Part shown: piece by piece, positions 53,754 through 64,000 of the stretch
Numbering within the stretch: position 1 is the first letter of the stretch
Layout: each line of letters starts with the position of its first letter
NCBI GenBank assembly: GCA_023634235.1
Contig: JAMKCF010000018.1
Coordinates: 9,560,768 to 9,624,767, forward strand
DNA length: 64,000 nt
Reading direction: 5' to 3'
From: Pisaster brevispinus
Lineage: Eukaryota; Echinodermata; Asteroidea; Forcipulatida; Asteriidae
The notes under the pieces: model-generated
Told to the model about the DNA's origin: nothing
The model's database searches: none
The model's input: the letters and a program-made list of their open reading frames with translations, nothing else
Translations under genes and position numbers: made by a program

Positions 53754-55469
53754 AGTGATTGTTGGATACCCTTACTCAGTGAGAAGAAATTAGCTGCAAA
53801 TATTTAACAAGATAAAAAGTAAATTAATATAAGTTTCCCGGGCCAATTTAAACAAGAAAAAGAATCCTCAAATTTAACACCTGTCGCTCATTCTATTCCG
53901 TTGGAAAAAGAATGCTCCGCTCTAAGCGTCACATAAGCATTCAACCATTAATTTATTAAGAGTTTTGCATTCACCTCCCAAATATACCATTCAAATTCAT
54001 TGGGTCGTAAAGATAAATCAATTTCATAAAAACCAACAGCAAGTGAGGCAGAAAAACTTAAGTAATTCAACAGAAGAACGGTGGGAACTCGGTGGTAGCC
54101 GTGTGTCCATATAGAATGTCTGAAACGAACCTGAGTGAGAAGCCAGACACAACATTGCGTGCACGACAACTACTCTGAATGCAATAGTAGCTATGTACAG
54201 TTTTAAAGCATGCTGAATGTTGGTGACTTTTTTGACTATACACATGTATGGGGGAAGACACTGAATGTATTTTCTACATCCATGGTTTGACCCAACATAT
54301 TACAGGCTACATGAAAGAACAAACATGCGCTCAATCTGTCATATAAATTATAGGAGTCACATTAAAATAGTAGGAAAAACCCTCAATGTTTGCATTATTT
54401 TCAAACAACGGGTTTTGGTCTGAGATCAAAACCAATGTTGTTTCACCTATCGTTAAAAAAACTAAAGCATTTCACTATAGGTACAAAGTATTTTAATGGA
54501 GGTTTTCCAACATGAGCACTATGTGTAATTCTGTGAACATTTCCAATCTTACCAATGTTGTGCACACTGCACATAACCTTTACTATTATATATGTTGTGT
54601 AAGAAATAAAACTAGGCCTATAATTTGTAATGTACGGGTATAAATGCCAATGTGCATATTTATAAATTAAGTCAAAGCATAATGGTATCCATAACTTCCT
54701 TGGCCCGTGGTGTCCTTACTAAGTTCCGGAAAGTATCATTTTATAGACACCCGACTACATTCCCACCGTACCACTCTACACTTGCTCCGTCCATAAATTC
54801 CGAAATTCGATCAAACTGTTGTGGTTTCTTTGTACATTATAAGAGTGTACATAATCTGTCATTGATATATGTCTGTTTGTTCTATAAATGTCTTTCCTTT
54901 TAACGGGTATTGCTCTTTTAGATAGTGATTTGAGTCGCTTTTGGGCAATCCCTATATAGGCTGCTGTTTGTTTTTGTATTTCTACATATCCCTCTGTTTT
55001 TCGTACTTCTTGGTCAGATTGTTTTTTTCTTAGTCTTCTGTTTATTGCCTGAATGAATAAATAAATGGTTTTAGTACATGTACATGATTTATACAATGCA
55101 TGCATGTTCGCCCCAAACAAGGTTAAAATCCACTCTTGGTAAAGAACTACAAGGTGAACATTTTGAAGATGTAATAAATCATGGGAGCTGAAGGTAGGAA
55201 TTGATGTTCCTCTTAAAACAGTCTAGATTGTATAGGATGGAGGGAAACATGACCAGGCAAGAAGTTCCAAAGAGATGCAGTAGGCCTACGTGGAAAAGCT
55301 GTTGGAGTGGCTCTTTGTTCTATACTTGAATGTACATGTACATGTATGTGTGAGCAGAAGCAGAAAGCCTGGTTTCACGCTCAAACATACTGATAGGAGG
55401 AACCACGTCGGACACAATGGTGGAACATTTACCATATGAAAATAAATGTAGAAAAGACCGAGGCTGGCT
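53754..55469. other. No gene seen
   Basis: Presumed promoter side of Ly6-like B. The minus-strand frame 54776-55120 has no start, splice or domain support. Confidence 0.4.
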
Positions 55470-56060
55470 ACAGCTCAATAAAGCATGGCAACCAATTGCA
55501 ATGCATGAGATATACCTCTCCCATCTGGTATTAGTGGAGATGTCAAATAGAAGGAGGCAAAATCTGATTCATCAGGCAAAGTCGATGCACTCATATGAAA
55601 AGATGGAAATGTATCATCTCTAGAGCGAGACAGGGACAGTAGTTTAGTTTTCTTTGCGTTAAAAGTTACTTTGGAGGCCAATCGTTCCCAACTTCAGCAC
55701 ACTCTCTGAAACATTATTCAGTGAGGCTTCCACCTCACAGTGAGAAGTGTTGGAAGACTTGTGGAAATACAGTAGAGGGCTGAATCATCAACATAGGCCT
55801 ACATGGCGAGCTGAGGCCAAACTTCATCGGGCAAATTCCTATTTTAAACATTATAAACAAGAAAGAGAGTAGGACCATGGTAGGACCAAGTACTGAGCCC
55901 TGTGGATCACCATTGATAGAACGGATATAGGAGACTATTAACCTTCGGAAAGCAGGAGTTATGGATATCATTCTTCCTCGACACAGCTGTGTGCAGAACT
56001 GTATAAAATGACCTTTCCAAAATAGTAGGCCATCTAATTTTGATCAGCGCGTGTGCACGA
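55470..56060 (-). mobile_element. Decayed non-LTR retrotransposon reverse transcriptase fragment
   Basis: In shifting minus-strand frames there are pieces of an RT palm: INGDPQGSVLGP (compare G-x-P-Q-G-S-V-L-G-P), YVDDSALY (the Y-x-D-D box), then SKVTFNAKKTKLLSLSRSRD and PSFHMSASTLP, the usual downstream motifs. Several frameshifts and stops show it is dead. Confidence 0.75.
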
Positions 56061-59000
56061 CATGCATTGCGTAGCCTACAGCCTCTAGACGGCATGGGGC
56101 CACTGAACTATTGCATACAGCCGAACCCTTGTCTCAAGGTTGGATGTTGTGATTATAGGGCGGGGGGGGGGTGGAATATTCCACCTGACCTTGGCAAAGG
56201 GTACTATTTCAGTTACACAACACTGCGTTCACTCGTGTGGACAATGTTATCCAAAAGTCCTGATGTGGGTCCCGACTGATAACTGAAGCGAAGCAATGTG
56301 TGATTGTAAAGGAAAAAACAACAATCAACACGTGCAACTATGAAAACCATCAATGGTATTCAATGATTGGTTGAATTATTGTTAATCCTGGGGAAAGCTT
56401 CTATTGAAACGATACATGTTTTTCAAAGGTGCCACCAAGCAGTTACATATTCATTAGAAACTTGTACGAGACATATGCGAGACAATGTACAAAGATATTA
56501 CACAAAGAACAATTGAAGACAATAATGAGGGGAGATGATCAAATCAAAAGGCCTCATGTTAGTAGATATATATGAATAGAGAAAAATACTAAAAATTGCA
56601 CCAGGTGCTATGTAGTACATAGGCCTACCAGTCAAAGACAAAACAAACCCTACATGTACCGTATAAAATATCGAATTCTTGCATTCCTCTAAAACTGGCA
56701 TGGACCAATATTGAGCGTGTGGAATAATACATAATATATATTATACGTCGGCAATGAAATAGTAGAGGCAGCGATCAACTGCAAAGGGAGAGCGCGCTTT
56801 TTGCATTGTCTCTTCATTGCCCAACATGTGACAACAACCGAATACTTCATTTTGAAATTCGCAATAAAAGTTGTGCAATTCTACATTTTTCTTTGTAGTG
56901 TATTGCAATGAAAGGCGGCTCGCTGTTATTCCCAGTTCCAATTGGATGGCCATCCCATGGCAGTATAGATATTTATGGTCAATCTTAAAAATGAGTTACG
57001 GTCATTCGATCAGAACAGGAAAGAACACAGTGGGACTGAAATGAAAATCATTTCTACATGCGCCTCAGCTCCAATCTCTAACGAGATGAAGTTTAAAACA
57101 AACTCCATTCAGTAGTTTCTTTGGTCCATCAGCAGGTGCAATGACTAATATTGAGTGACAGGCTAAGCTTCATCGCATCGATGTAATCTTAGACTAGCAC
57201 GTATCCAAAACGAAAACTCAAACAAAGACTTGTTTATATATAATCAAATCTTCTTTTAAAATAATATATAAATATAAGTTTCTTGAAAATAAAAATACCC
57301 ACAGCAATTTGGTATAAATACAATTTCAATTTGGATACAATACAAATAAATACATTTGTTAAAATTACACTAAAACAAAGTTAAACTGGGAAAAGCGATG
57401 CTTACTTTTTATGGATACAATTTGCCAATCAGGCCCGAATGATTGTATGAACGTCCGTTGGGCAAACGTTCTCCCTTCAAATTATTGTTTTGCCACTGTA
57501 CTTCCAATGCCTTCGACAAGCTCAATGGCGAGCATGGACATGCAGTAGACGTTACTGACCCCTGACATGACCGCACCCAGTTGAGATTCTACCGCGGTTG
57601 AGCCATAGAGCAAGGACCTCGCTATAGTATATGGTTGAGCCATGGAGGTTTCTTACCTCCATGGTTGAGCTAAGCATGGCTAAGTAAGTTAGGATAAGCA
57701 TGATATTTACAAGCATTATTGAATAAACCTTATTTAAACTTCAGTGTTGACAATAGTTTCTAATTCACAAAACATACTGCATTTTGGGATGAGGATGCTG
57801 CATGTATCCCACCGCCAGATTTCACTCATGCAGAGTGTAGCTTACAGAGAACAGTGGAGAACCAAATGTCCACTCGTTGTGGTCAAAAACATAATTTACT
57901 TGGGTAAATAAGATTACTATTTTCGACAGTCCATTAATATTAAAAGCTGCGTTCGTGTTTGGCATCTTTTCCAGTGTCTTTAAAAGGAATTGGAAGAGTC
58001 TGTCATCAACTCTTCACCCTAACTTAACTGACGCAATTATGCCTCCCTGCACAGTAAACCACTGCACCATTCTTAAATTTTCCTAAAGCGCGAGACATTT
58101 CTTTGTAAACTCAGATCTTATATCAAGTTCTTTTCAAATTTGATTTGAAAAAAATTCAAGTTCAGGTTAGTGTGTACAGTGTTGCTATAAGTACACAAAA
58201 AAGAAAAAGGTTAACTTACTTTTCAGTTGAATGTAATGCTGAAAACGAGTCTTTGTGTGATGATGACCAAGTGGATGGTACTGATGTTCTGCTGTGTATA
58301 CTTAACATGCCGTTAGTTTCGCGGGCGCAAAGGGAGTGGCATTACGCGGAGCATTTTGATATTTGGCTTCGCATACCCAATGACCTTCTCCTTGTAAAAT
58401 AGTCCCAGTCACTGCCTGCTGAGGTGGTCCGGCCGGGTGTACTTTACGAGTTGGAAATAAACGGTAAAAGCAAAACAATAAAATAAACCAACAAAAGCAA
58501 GAATGTCAGTGTCTTTGCTTTATAAAAACAACACCTAAAAACTATTGAGAACGTCCAAAAGAATTACGATTGGAACCAATGCGTATTAAAGTAGGTCTGT
58601 GCAGTATTTCGACTTATTGTGCAATAAGTGTAACACTTTCAACGTGAACTTATTATAATAAGGTAATAGAAACATTAGCCGGTGACGTGTGGGTTCAAGG
58701 CAACGAGATTATGTGCCATTGCCTCATCGGGTGCAATCGGACATAGCCTTTTGTCAAAGCCTTCGTGGCTTGGATAGCGCGTGTGACAGGTGTAGAATTT
58801 ATGTTCAAATTAATTACCCTTCCACTGTTTATATTTCCTTGAAGCTCTTCTAGCACCCCTTAGGAATCCTTTCTTGTATAAGCAATGAACCCTCTTGCAT
58901 AATCCTTATTCCTTGGTAGTATGGTCCCCGTTTACACTAGTGGATCCAGAAAGGTGGATCAGACCCGGGTCTGATCCGGCAATGTGGATTAACGGCTAGT

Positions 59001-60614
59001 GTAAACGCAAAAAAGCAGGATCAGACCTAGTCTTGGTTCCAAGACCTTCGCATGGACCAATTCCAACAACAGAATGAGTCCACTATCCATCATTGGTAGT
59101 TCGCACCGAAATGGATCAATTCAAACAATAGAGGGCGTCACTACCCTCGGTTCGATTTCCAGCTTCTTCTATACTATAACTAGCGGGATGCCGCGCTTCG
59201 CGCGGCACCCGCTAGATGGGAGCGATTCTTGCGTAGAACTGGAGGGACACTCAGAGGTAATAATTTTGTAGAATTGGCTCGGTAACGGTAGGTAAAATCG
59301 GTACGCAATGTTGTTTTGTTTTATGATAAAATTGTGACCATGCAAAAGAAGTTGAGTGGGGTCGAAACGTCGCCTGCCCTCCTCACCTTTCTCGTCCCCT
59401 TTCTCCAACTACGAAGCATAATTTAGGGGCGTATGGCCGGAGTTGAGTTGTAATATTGCGGAAGGATGTACTTGGCAATGATGCATGCTTGGCATGATCA
59501 TTTGTATGTATTTTCATGATGTTAAAACTTGTGTTGAGCGACTAAATGCCTATAAAGCAATCCACTGGTTTCGTTGAATGGAAATTAGGCTTCTGTGCTC
59601 CTGTATTGATTTGGTACTTGATTTCCTTTTTTCTTTAATTCTGAATTTCTTTGTTTCTCTTTATTTGTTAAAAGTGTCTTTGTTTTTACACCTTTTCTAT
59701 ATCCGTGTTTTGCCGTTTGTTTCTTTGTATCATAATGTCCTACTTTTAATTACTTTCTCGGTATATTTCTGTTTTTCTGTCTTTATTTCAGATTCTATGC
59801 CTGTAACTTCTGTGTGTCTTCTGAGTTGTTTTTGATCTTGTTATTTCTTTGTTTGTTGATTTGCAGGGCAACGTGTCCCCACTAATGCCGGCCATGACTA
59901 CATACTGCTTGTCTTTATTTTATGTTGTTATTAAGTAAATGAGTAAGCAATTTATCAATTTATGAAAGAAATAATAGAGGAGAAACATATAAGGGGACAT
60001 AGGAGGCCATGTCAATCTAAAAAAATTACCTGGATGACAAAGTTTCATTAACAGAAATGTGCAGTATCCTTATAAATGTGGAATTTTTTCCCCCGTACTT
60101 TCGAGCATAAATGATCTCAGTCATTGTTTGATTCTATCTGTATACTTATATAAAATTAATTCACACAACACCTACGTACGTGGCAATCAATCGTCAAACA
60201 AGAACTGTAAAATCTTACGTTGAAATACCGAGTTTTGACAAATTAAGAGGGTACCAGACTACTGCTATTACGTTCGTTCTCTAAACCGTATTTCAAATGC
60301 ACACATTTTGTTCATTACACCGGGTTCGGGGTTGTCAAGCAGCTCGTTTAAATCAATGTTTGAAGTCAATGTAGTCAGGGTACCAGGGTATCCATTCACT
60401 AGTACATCGGTCGCTAGGCTATCGTTGAATAGTTCGTTGAATAGTTCGTTTGGTCGGTGAACATGTACTATAGTAAAAATACACATCACCATGTGACACG
60501 CTCTCGGCCAATCAATAGATAGAATCAAAGGAAGAGGTGTTATCCCTATCCATGGGGTTAGTGACGAGAGGTATCGATACGGCGCGCTGCCCATGGTAGC
60601 GAGGCTGTGAATAA
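56061..60614. other. Gene-poor stretch
   Basis: I see no supported gene. It includes a 25-bp palindrome flanked by ATGGTTGAGC direct repeats (57631-57670), a perfect short hairpin at 59180-59215, and diverged repeats. Plus frames at 58145-58402 and 59578-59835 and the minus frame 60268-60657 lack splice or domain support. Confidence 0.4.
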
Positions 60615-60774
60615 GGGAATAAAACAGTGGCGACGAGTTCTTAAACGGCCGTTTCAAACCGGCAGGGTCGTGGCCGTGCAGAAAGGCCCTCGCCGAGGGC
60701 CTTTATCGCACGACCACGACCCTGCAAGGTTTTTAAACGGCCGTTTAAGAACGAGTCACTACTCTTTTATTCCC
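60615..60774. mobile_element. 160-bp near-perfect hairpin element
   Basis: The arms pair from GGGAATAAAA at one end to TTTTATTCCC at the other, through TTCTTAAACGGCCGTTT and CAGGGTCGTGG, to a centre AAAGGCCCTCG-CCGAGGGCCTTT. The whole element could fold into one stem. No ORF. Confidence 0.8.
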
Positions 60775-61027
60775 ATTCATAAAAAAGCAAAAAAATGTTA
60801 TAGACAATCTGTGACAATCTGCTTCGCAGCGAATTTTCGAAGTTTGTACATTTCAACAACTTTTTAAAAGTTATGTTTGGTGCGCGTTGGGTTGTGTGTA
60901 CGCGCATGTAAAAATAGATTACGCGATGGTACTAACAGCTATATATTGCGTTCCGTGTAATTAAATTGGCGTACATGAGTTTGCGCGCCCAACACGCGAA
61001 GCTAGCCGGTCTTAAACAGCTCCAGCT

Positions 61028-61269
61028 GGGCCCAATTTCATAGAGCTGCTAAGCACAAAAATTTGCTTAGCATGAAATTTCTTCCTTGATAAAAACAAGA
61101 TTACCAACCAAATTTCCATGTGTTGCATATTGCTTGTTACTGGTAGTCAGCTGTTGTTTGCTTATCCTGAAAATCACGTGGAAATTTGGTTGGTAATCCT
61201 GTTTTTATCGAGGAAGAAATTTCATGCTAAGCAAATTTGTGTGCTTAGCAGCTCTATGAAATTGGGCCC
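61028..61269. mobile_element. 242-bp relative of the GGGCCC-ended MITE family, copy 4
   Basis: GGGCCCAATTTCATAGAGCT and its inverse bracket long inverted arms (GCTAAGCACAAAAATTTGCT and complement; ACCAACCAAATTTCC and complement). The ends match the 194-bp copies but the interior is longer and more symmetric. Confidence 0.85.
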
Positions 61270-61464
61270 AGGTCTTTATCAGCCGTTCAAACACCCCCAC
61301 GTGACATGCTCTCCACCAATAGGAATAGCGAAACTGTCTGGGGTATTTATGAATGCACGTTTAATACTTTATGAATAATTCATCAAAACAAACAAAACCC
61401 GCAAACAAGTTGGAAAAAGTGTAGTGGCTTCGCCACTCGGCCCCGGCGCGTGGTCTCCCGTTCC

Positions 61465-61530
61465 AAGCCAAGAAGCTGTCCAAGCCAAGAAGCTGTCCAA
61501 GCCAAGAAGCTGTCCAAGCCAAGAAGGCCT
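61465..61530. repeat. 17-bp tandem repeat
   Basis: About four copies of CAAGCCAAGAAGCTGTC. Confidence 0.9.
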
Positions 61531-61644
61531 TGAGAAAAGGTTAAATCGGAAATTGGGATGGAACAAAATGACACTGAACTGACAGTGTTCTAGACTGTTT
61601 CCCTGTCCTTATCTGCCCCGCAAGGATAAGGACAGGCACTGGCC

Positions 61645-62069
61645 TAGCCTTTAGTCAAGGCGCACCGCGGCACCCCAGCCTAGTCATCACGCACGAAAAA
61701 AGACTAGCGCGAGCGGCGAAGCCGCGAAGCGCCTTTACCAACTCGTTTTGGGGCTTTATGTTTTTCTTTACTTTTTGCTACCGATTTTGGTGGGAGAAAT
61801 GTAATGCATAATGCATTAGCGTGATGAGTTGTTGGCCAATAAGAAAACACAATTACTTGCATGACGTCACAAGAACGACGTTCGACGCAACATCTAGTTG
61901 CCGGTGATTGGGTACAAGAAATTGCATATATAAACATTTCATGATCATGAATAATTGATTAGCTGAACGAGTTGGTAAAGGCGCTACGCGGCTTCGCCGC
62001 TCGCGCTAGTCCTTTTTTCGTGCGTGATACCTGGGCTGGGGTGCCGCGGTGCGCCTTGACTAAAGGCTA
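61645..62069. mobile_element. 425-bp long-TIR element, copy 2 (perfect 9-bp target duplication)
   Basis: Same length and ends as 41635-42059 and nearly identical sequence, but the interior runs in the opposite orientation. GCACTGGCC flanks both sides (61636-61644 and 62070-62078). Confidence 0.92.
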
Positions 62070-62078
62070 GCACTGGCC

Positions 62079-64000
62079 CAGCGATTTCATTGGATACAAT
62101 GATTTCATTGGATAAACGTGCAGAGACGTGTGAATGGATGGGAGGTCAAAGGTGCATCTGCCAACATCCGGTCTGGCAGGTTTCTGGCGTTATTCACGAG
62201 CCTCGAAGTGTGACGTCAGATGTTCAGGCTAACCATGGAGGTAGGAATAGACAGTGTTCTAGCTTTCAATTCGTTACAGACCTTTTGATTTCAGGGCGAA
62301 GAGGGCGCTCCGTGTCAGGAAATGCGCAGCTCTAGGTTTTTGTTTTGGATTTTAGCACCCATGGGACGATCGCGTCGTGAGTCACAACGTTAACACCATT
62401 TCCCACTGCACGCCCCATGGTCTATTAAATGTCTATGCGTTAAGGAATTGATTATAAATGGAAATGATTTATTATCTGAGGTGTGACAAGTACCTTGAGG
62501 AGGGGTGGGGTAGACATAAACGGGACACACCTTTTCAAGTGCATGTGTTTCTGTAGCAGCACTTAGTGGTGCGACTGCTGCTCTTGCGTGCTTGCTAGAC
62601 ATGCTTGGATGCACTGTCATGGATGGGTGAACTTCGACGGTGTTTATTTGCTGATGAATCTCCCAGACCCTCATACATATCGCCGAGACAACATAAGTAC
62701 ATTCTGGACAGGCTCATAATGTTTGATGTTCTGCCTAATACTATATGTAATAAACCATTCCAATGTCGGAAAATAATTATTATCAATCTGTTTAATAATG
62801 GTGTCTGATCCCAAATATCACTTTGGAAATGTTCAATATTCAAACAAGGAATACGTTTACGTGGAAATGGTACAAATGGGCTGGAAGTCACAATGATCAT
62901 AAATGCAAAGAATAATATAAGGATACAGAAGATAGAACCAATCAATGATGACACCAAAAGGCTTAAAACAAATTCCTTTTTTGTAACACGTGAATATTCG
63001 GGTGTTACAGGGTGTGGCCGATAGACATAGACAGAAAGAAGACAGTGGAAACGTTCATGAGTTGGCTGTATAATACAGGAGATTCTTTATTTGATCCTGG
63101 CTAGTTACTCGTATAGAACGAAGAGTACAGAGAATGAGAAAACTGGATTGGACCACAGTGTACAAGTCTGTCACACCAGGTTAACCAGAAAAGCAGAGAA
63201 TGATCTAAGAATTAAACTATGGACAATAAATAGAGGATTGGTAAAGCTTGGTCACTGACCGGATAATAGTGGCGGTCAGTGCAGGTCCATGGGGGTATCA
63301 CTAAAAAGGTTGGGCCTACCACATGGGTGATTTGTGGACTTGAGTGCTTGGTCAAGGGAGTGGACATGGGTAATTTATGGGCTTGGGTGCATGGTCAAGG
63401 AAGTGGACAGAAGCTTGATTTGGGGATAATGGGGTTAAGGTTGGAAGGAGGCTGTGTTTCCAGGAACTATTACTATTAAAATAATTACTGGTGATGACAG
63501 CTAGATTCAGGGTTTACAGTATAAACGAAAAATAGTAGGCCTATAGGCCCTATAGTTTACAAAAAAAAAAATTTTTTGCCCGTTCGGTGCTCCATATAAC
63601 CATTGAGGCGGAAGGAAATTACTTTATATTAGGACGCACAGTTTGAGAGCGCACTCTTTGTGTATATAAAACCCAAGGCTTAGACCGATCTCTGCATCCC
63701 AGCAGAGCCAGCAGCGCAGCAGATAAACAACAGACAGTGCATTGATTGGTCGCCAAGAGTCACGGGTACTTCTATAACCGTCAACGGGTGAGCATGAGAA
63801 AGTGACAGTTTACAAAACAGTCGACTATAGGCATAGCCCCTTAAGCTTGCATGATTAGGCCGATAACATTAATTTATTTATAAGAACAAAATCAACCTGG
63901 AAGGGGCTTTTAAAAAAAGGTAAAATGAGCTTTTCCGCGGAAAAGAAGATTTCCGCGGGCCCCGCATCAATACATGTTTACTCATTCTCTTTGTAGTGTG
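62079..64000. other. No confirmed gene
   Basis: On the minus strand 62500-62690 reads MRVWEIHQQINTVEVHPSMT and continues open to a possible donor AAG|GTACTT at about 62492; the composition is plausible for a first coding exon but no partner or family is seen. The rest is repeats and AT-rich DNA with a few short direct repeats (63290-63420). Confidence 0.3.

Noticed and set aside
54776..55120. 114-codon minus ORF
   Set aside because: Basic, polar composition but no start, splice or domain support.
60268..60657. 129-codon minus ORF
   Set aside because: It overlaps the hairpin element and has no signal that I can tie to a gene.
61704..61937. 77-codon minus ORF
   Set aside because: It lies inside the 425-bp inverted-repeat element and shows no transposase motif.

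Overview
The window is eukaryotic and looks like an echinoderm, most likely a sea star. Genes are broken into short exons by GT-AG introns, the DNA is AT-rich with many TACATGTA words, and most of the sequence is introns, tandem repeats and small inverted-repeat transposons. The 194-bp family ending in GGGCCCAATTTCATA resembles an element I remember from asteroid genomes. The species call is inference.

3.6-33.8 kb, minus strand: one gene fills this half. I assembled 14 coding exons (sum 4530 nt, 1509 aa) whose splice phases all agree. The product is a KIAA1549/KIAA1549L (UPF0606) family type I membrane protein: signal peptide, about 710 residues of Ser/Thr-rich ectodomain, a membrane-proximal region with a furin-like RRKKR site, one transmembrane helix followed by cysteines, and a cytoplasmic tail with the family's C-terminal helix. 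Two of its introns hold tandem arrays that copied the neighbouring splice junction. The 13.8-kb intron 10 contains a plus-strand 119-codon ORF (16668-17027) overlapped by an antisense signal-peptide ORF, a 2.8-kb inverted-repeat element and several minisatellites. A piggyBac remnant lies in intron 9, a CR1/L2-like LINE tail in intron 11 and tRNA-derived SINEs in introns 1, 4 and 10. At 692-860 the first coding exon of another minus-strand membrane protein runs off the left edge.

36.3-39.8 kb and 51.7-53.8 kb, minus strand: two three-exon Ly6/uPAR-type (three-finger) genes, predicted secreted and GPI-anchored, 142 and 132 aa. They share phase pattern and a 149-nt middle exon. A decayed Harbinger-type element carrying a Myb/SANT-like ORF sits in the large intron of the first.

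40-50 kb: a 483-bp hairpin element, one of two 425-bp elements with about 105-bp terminal repeats and perfect 9-bp target duplications (the other is at 61.6 kb, inverted), and a 3.6-kb hAT-like insertion (45638-49264) that splits an open reading frame of unknown identity.

54-64 kb: no convincing host gene. It holds a decayed non-LTR reverse transcriptase fragment, a 160-bp hairpin element, a 242-bp relative of the 194-bp family and the second 425-bp element.
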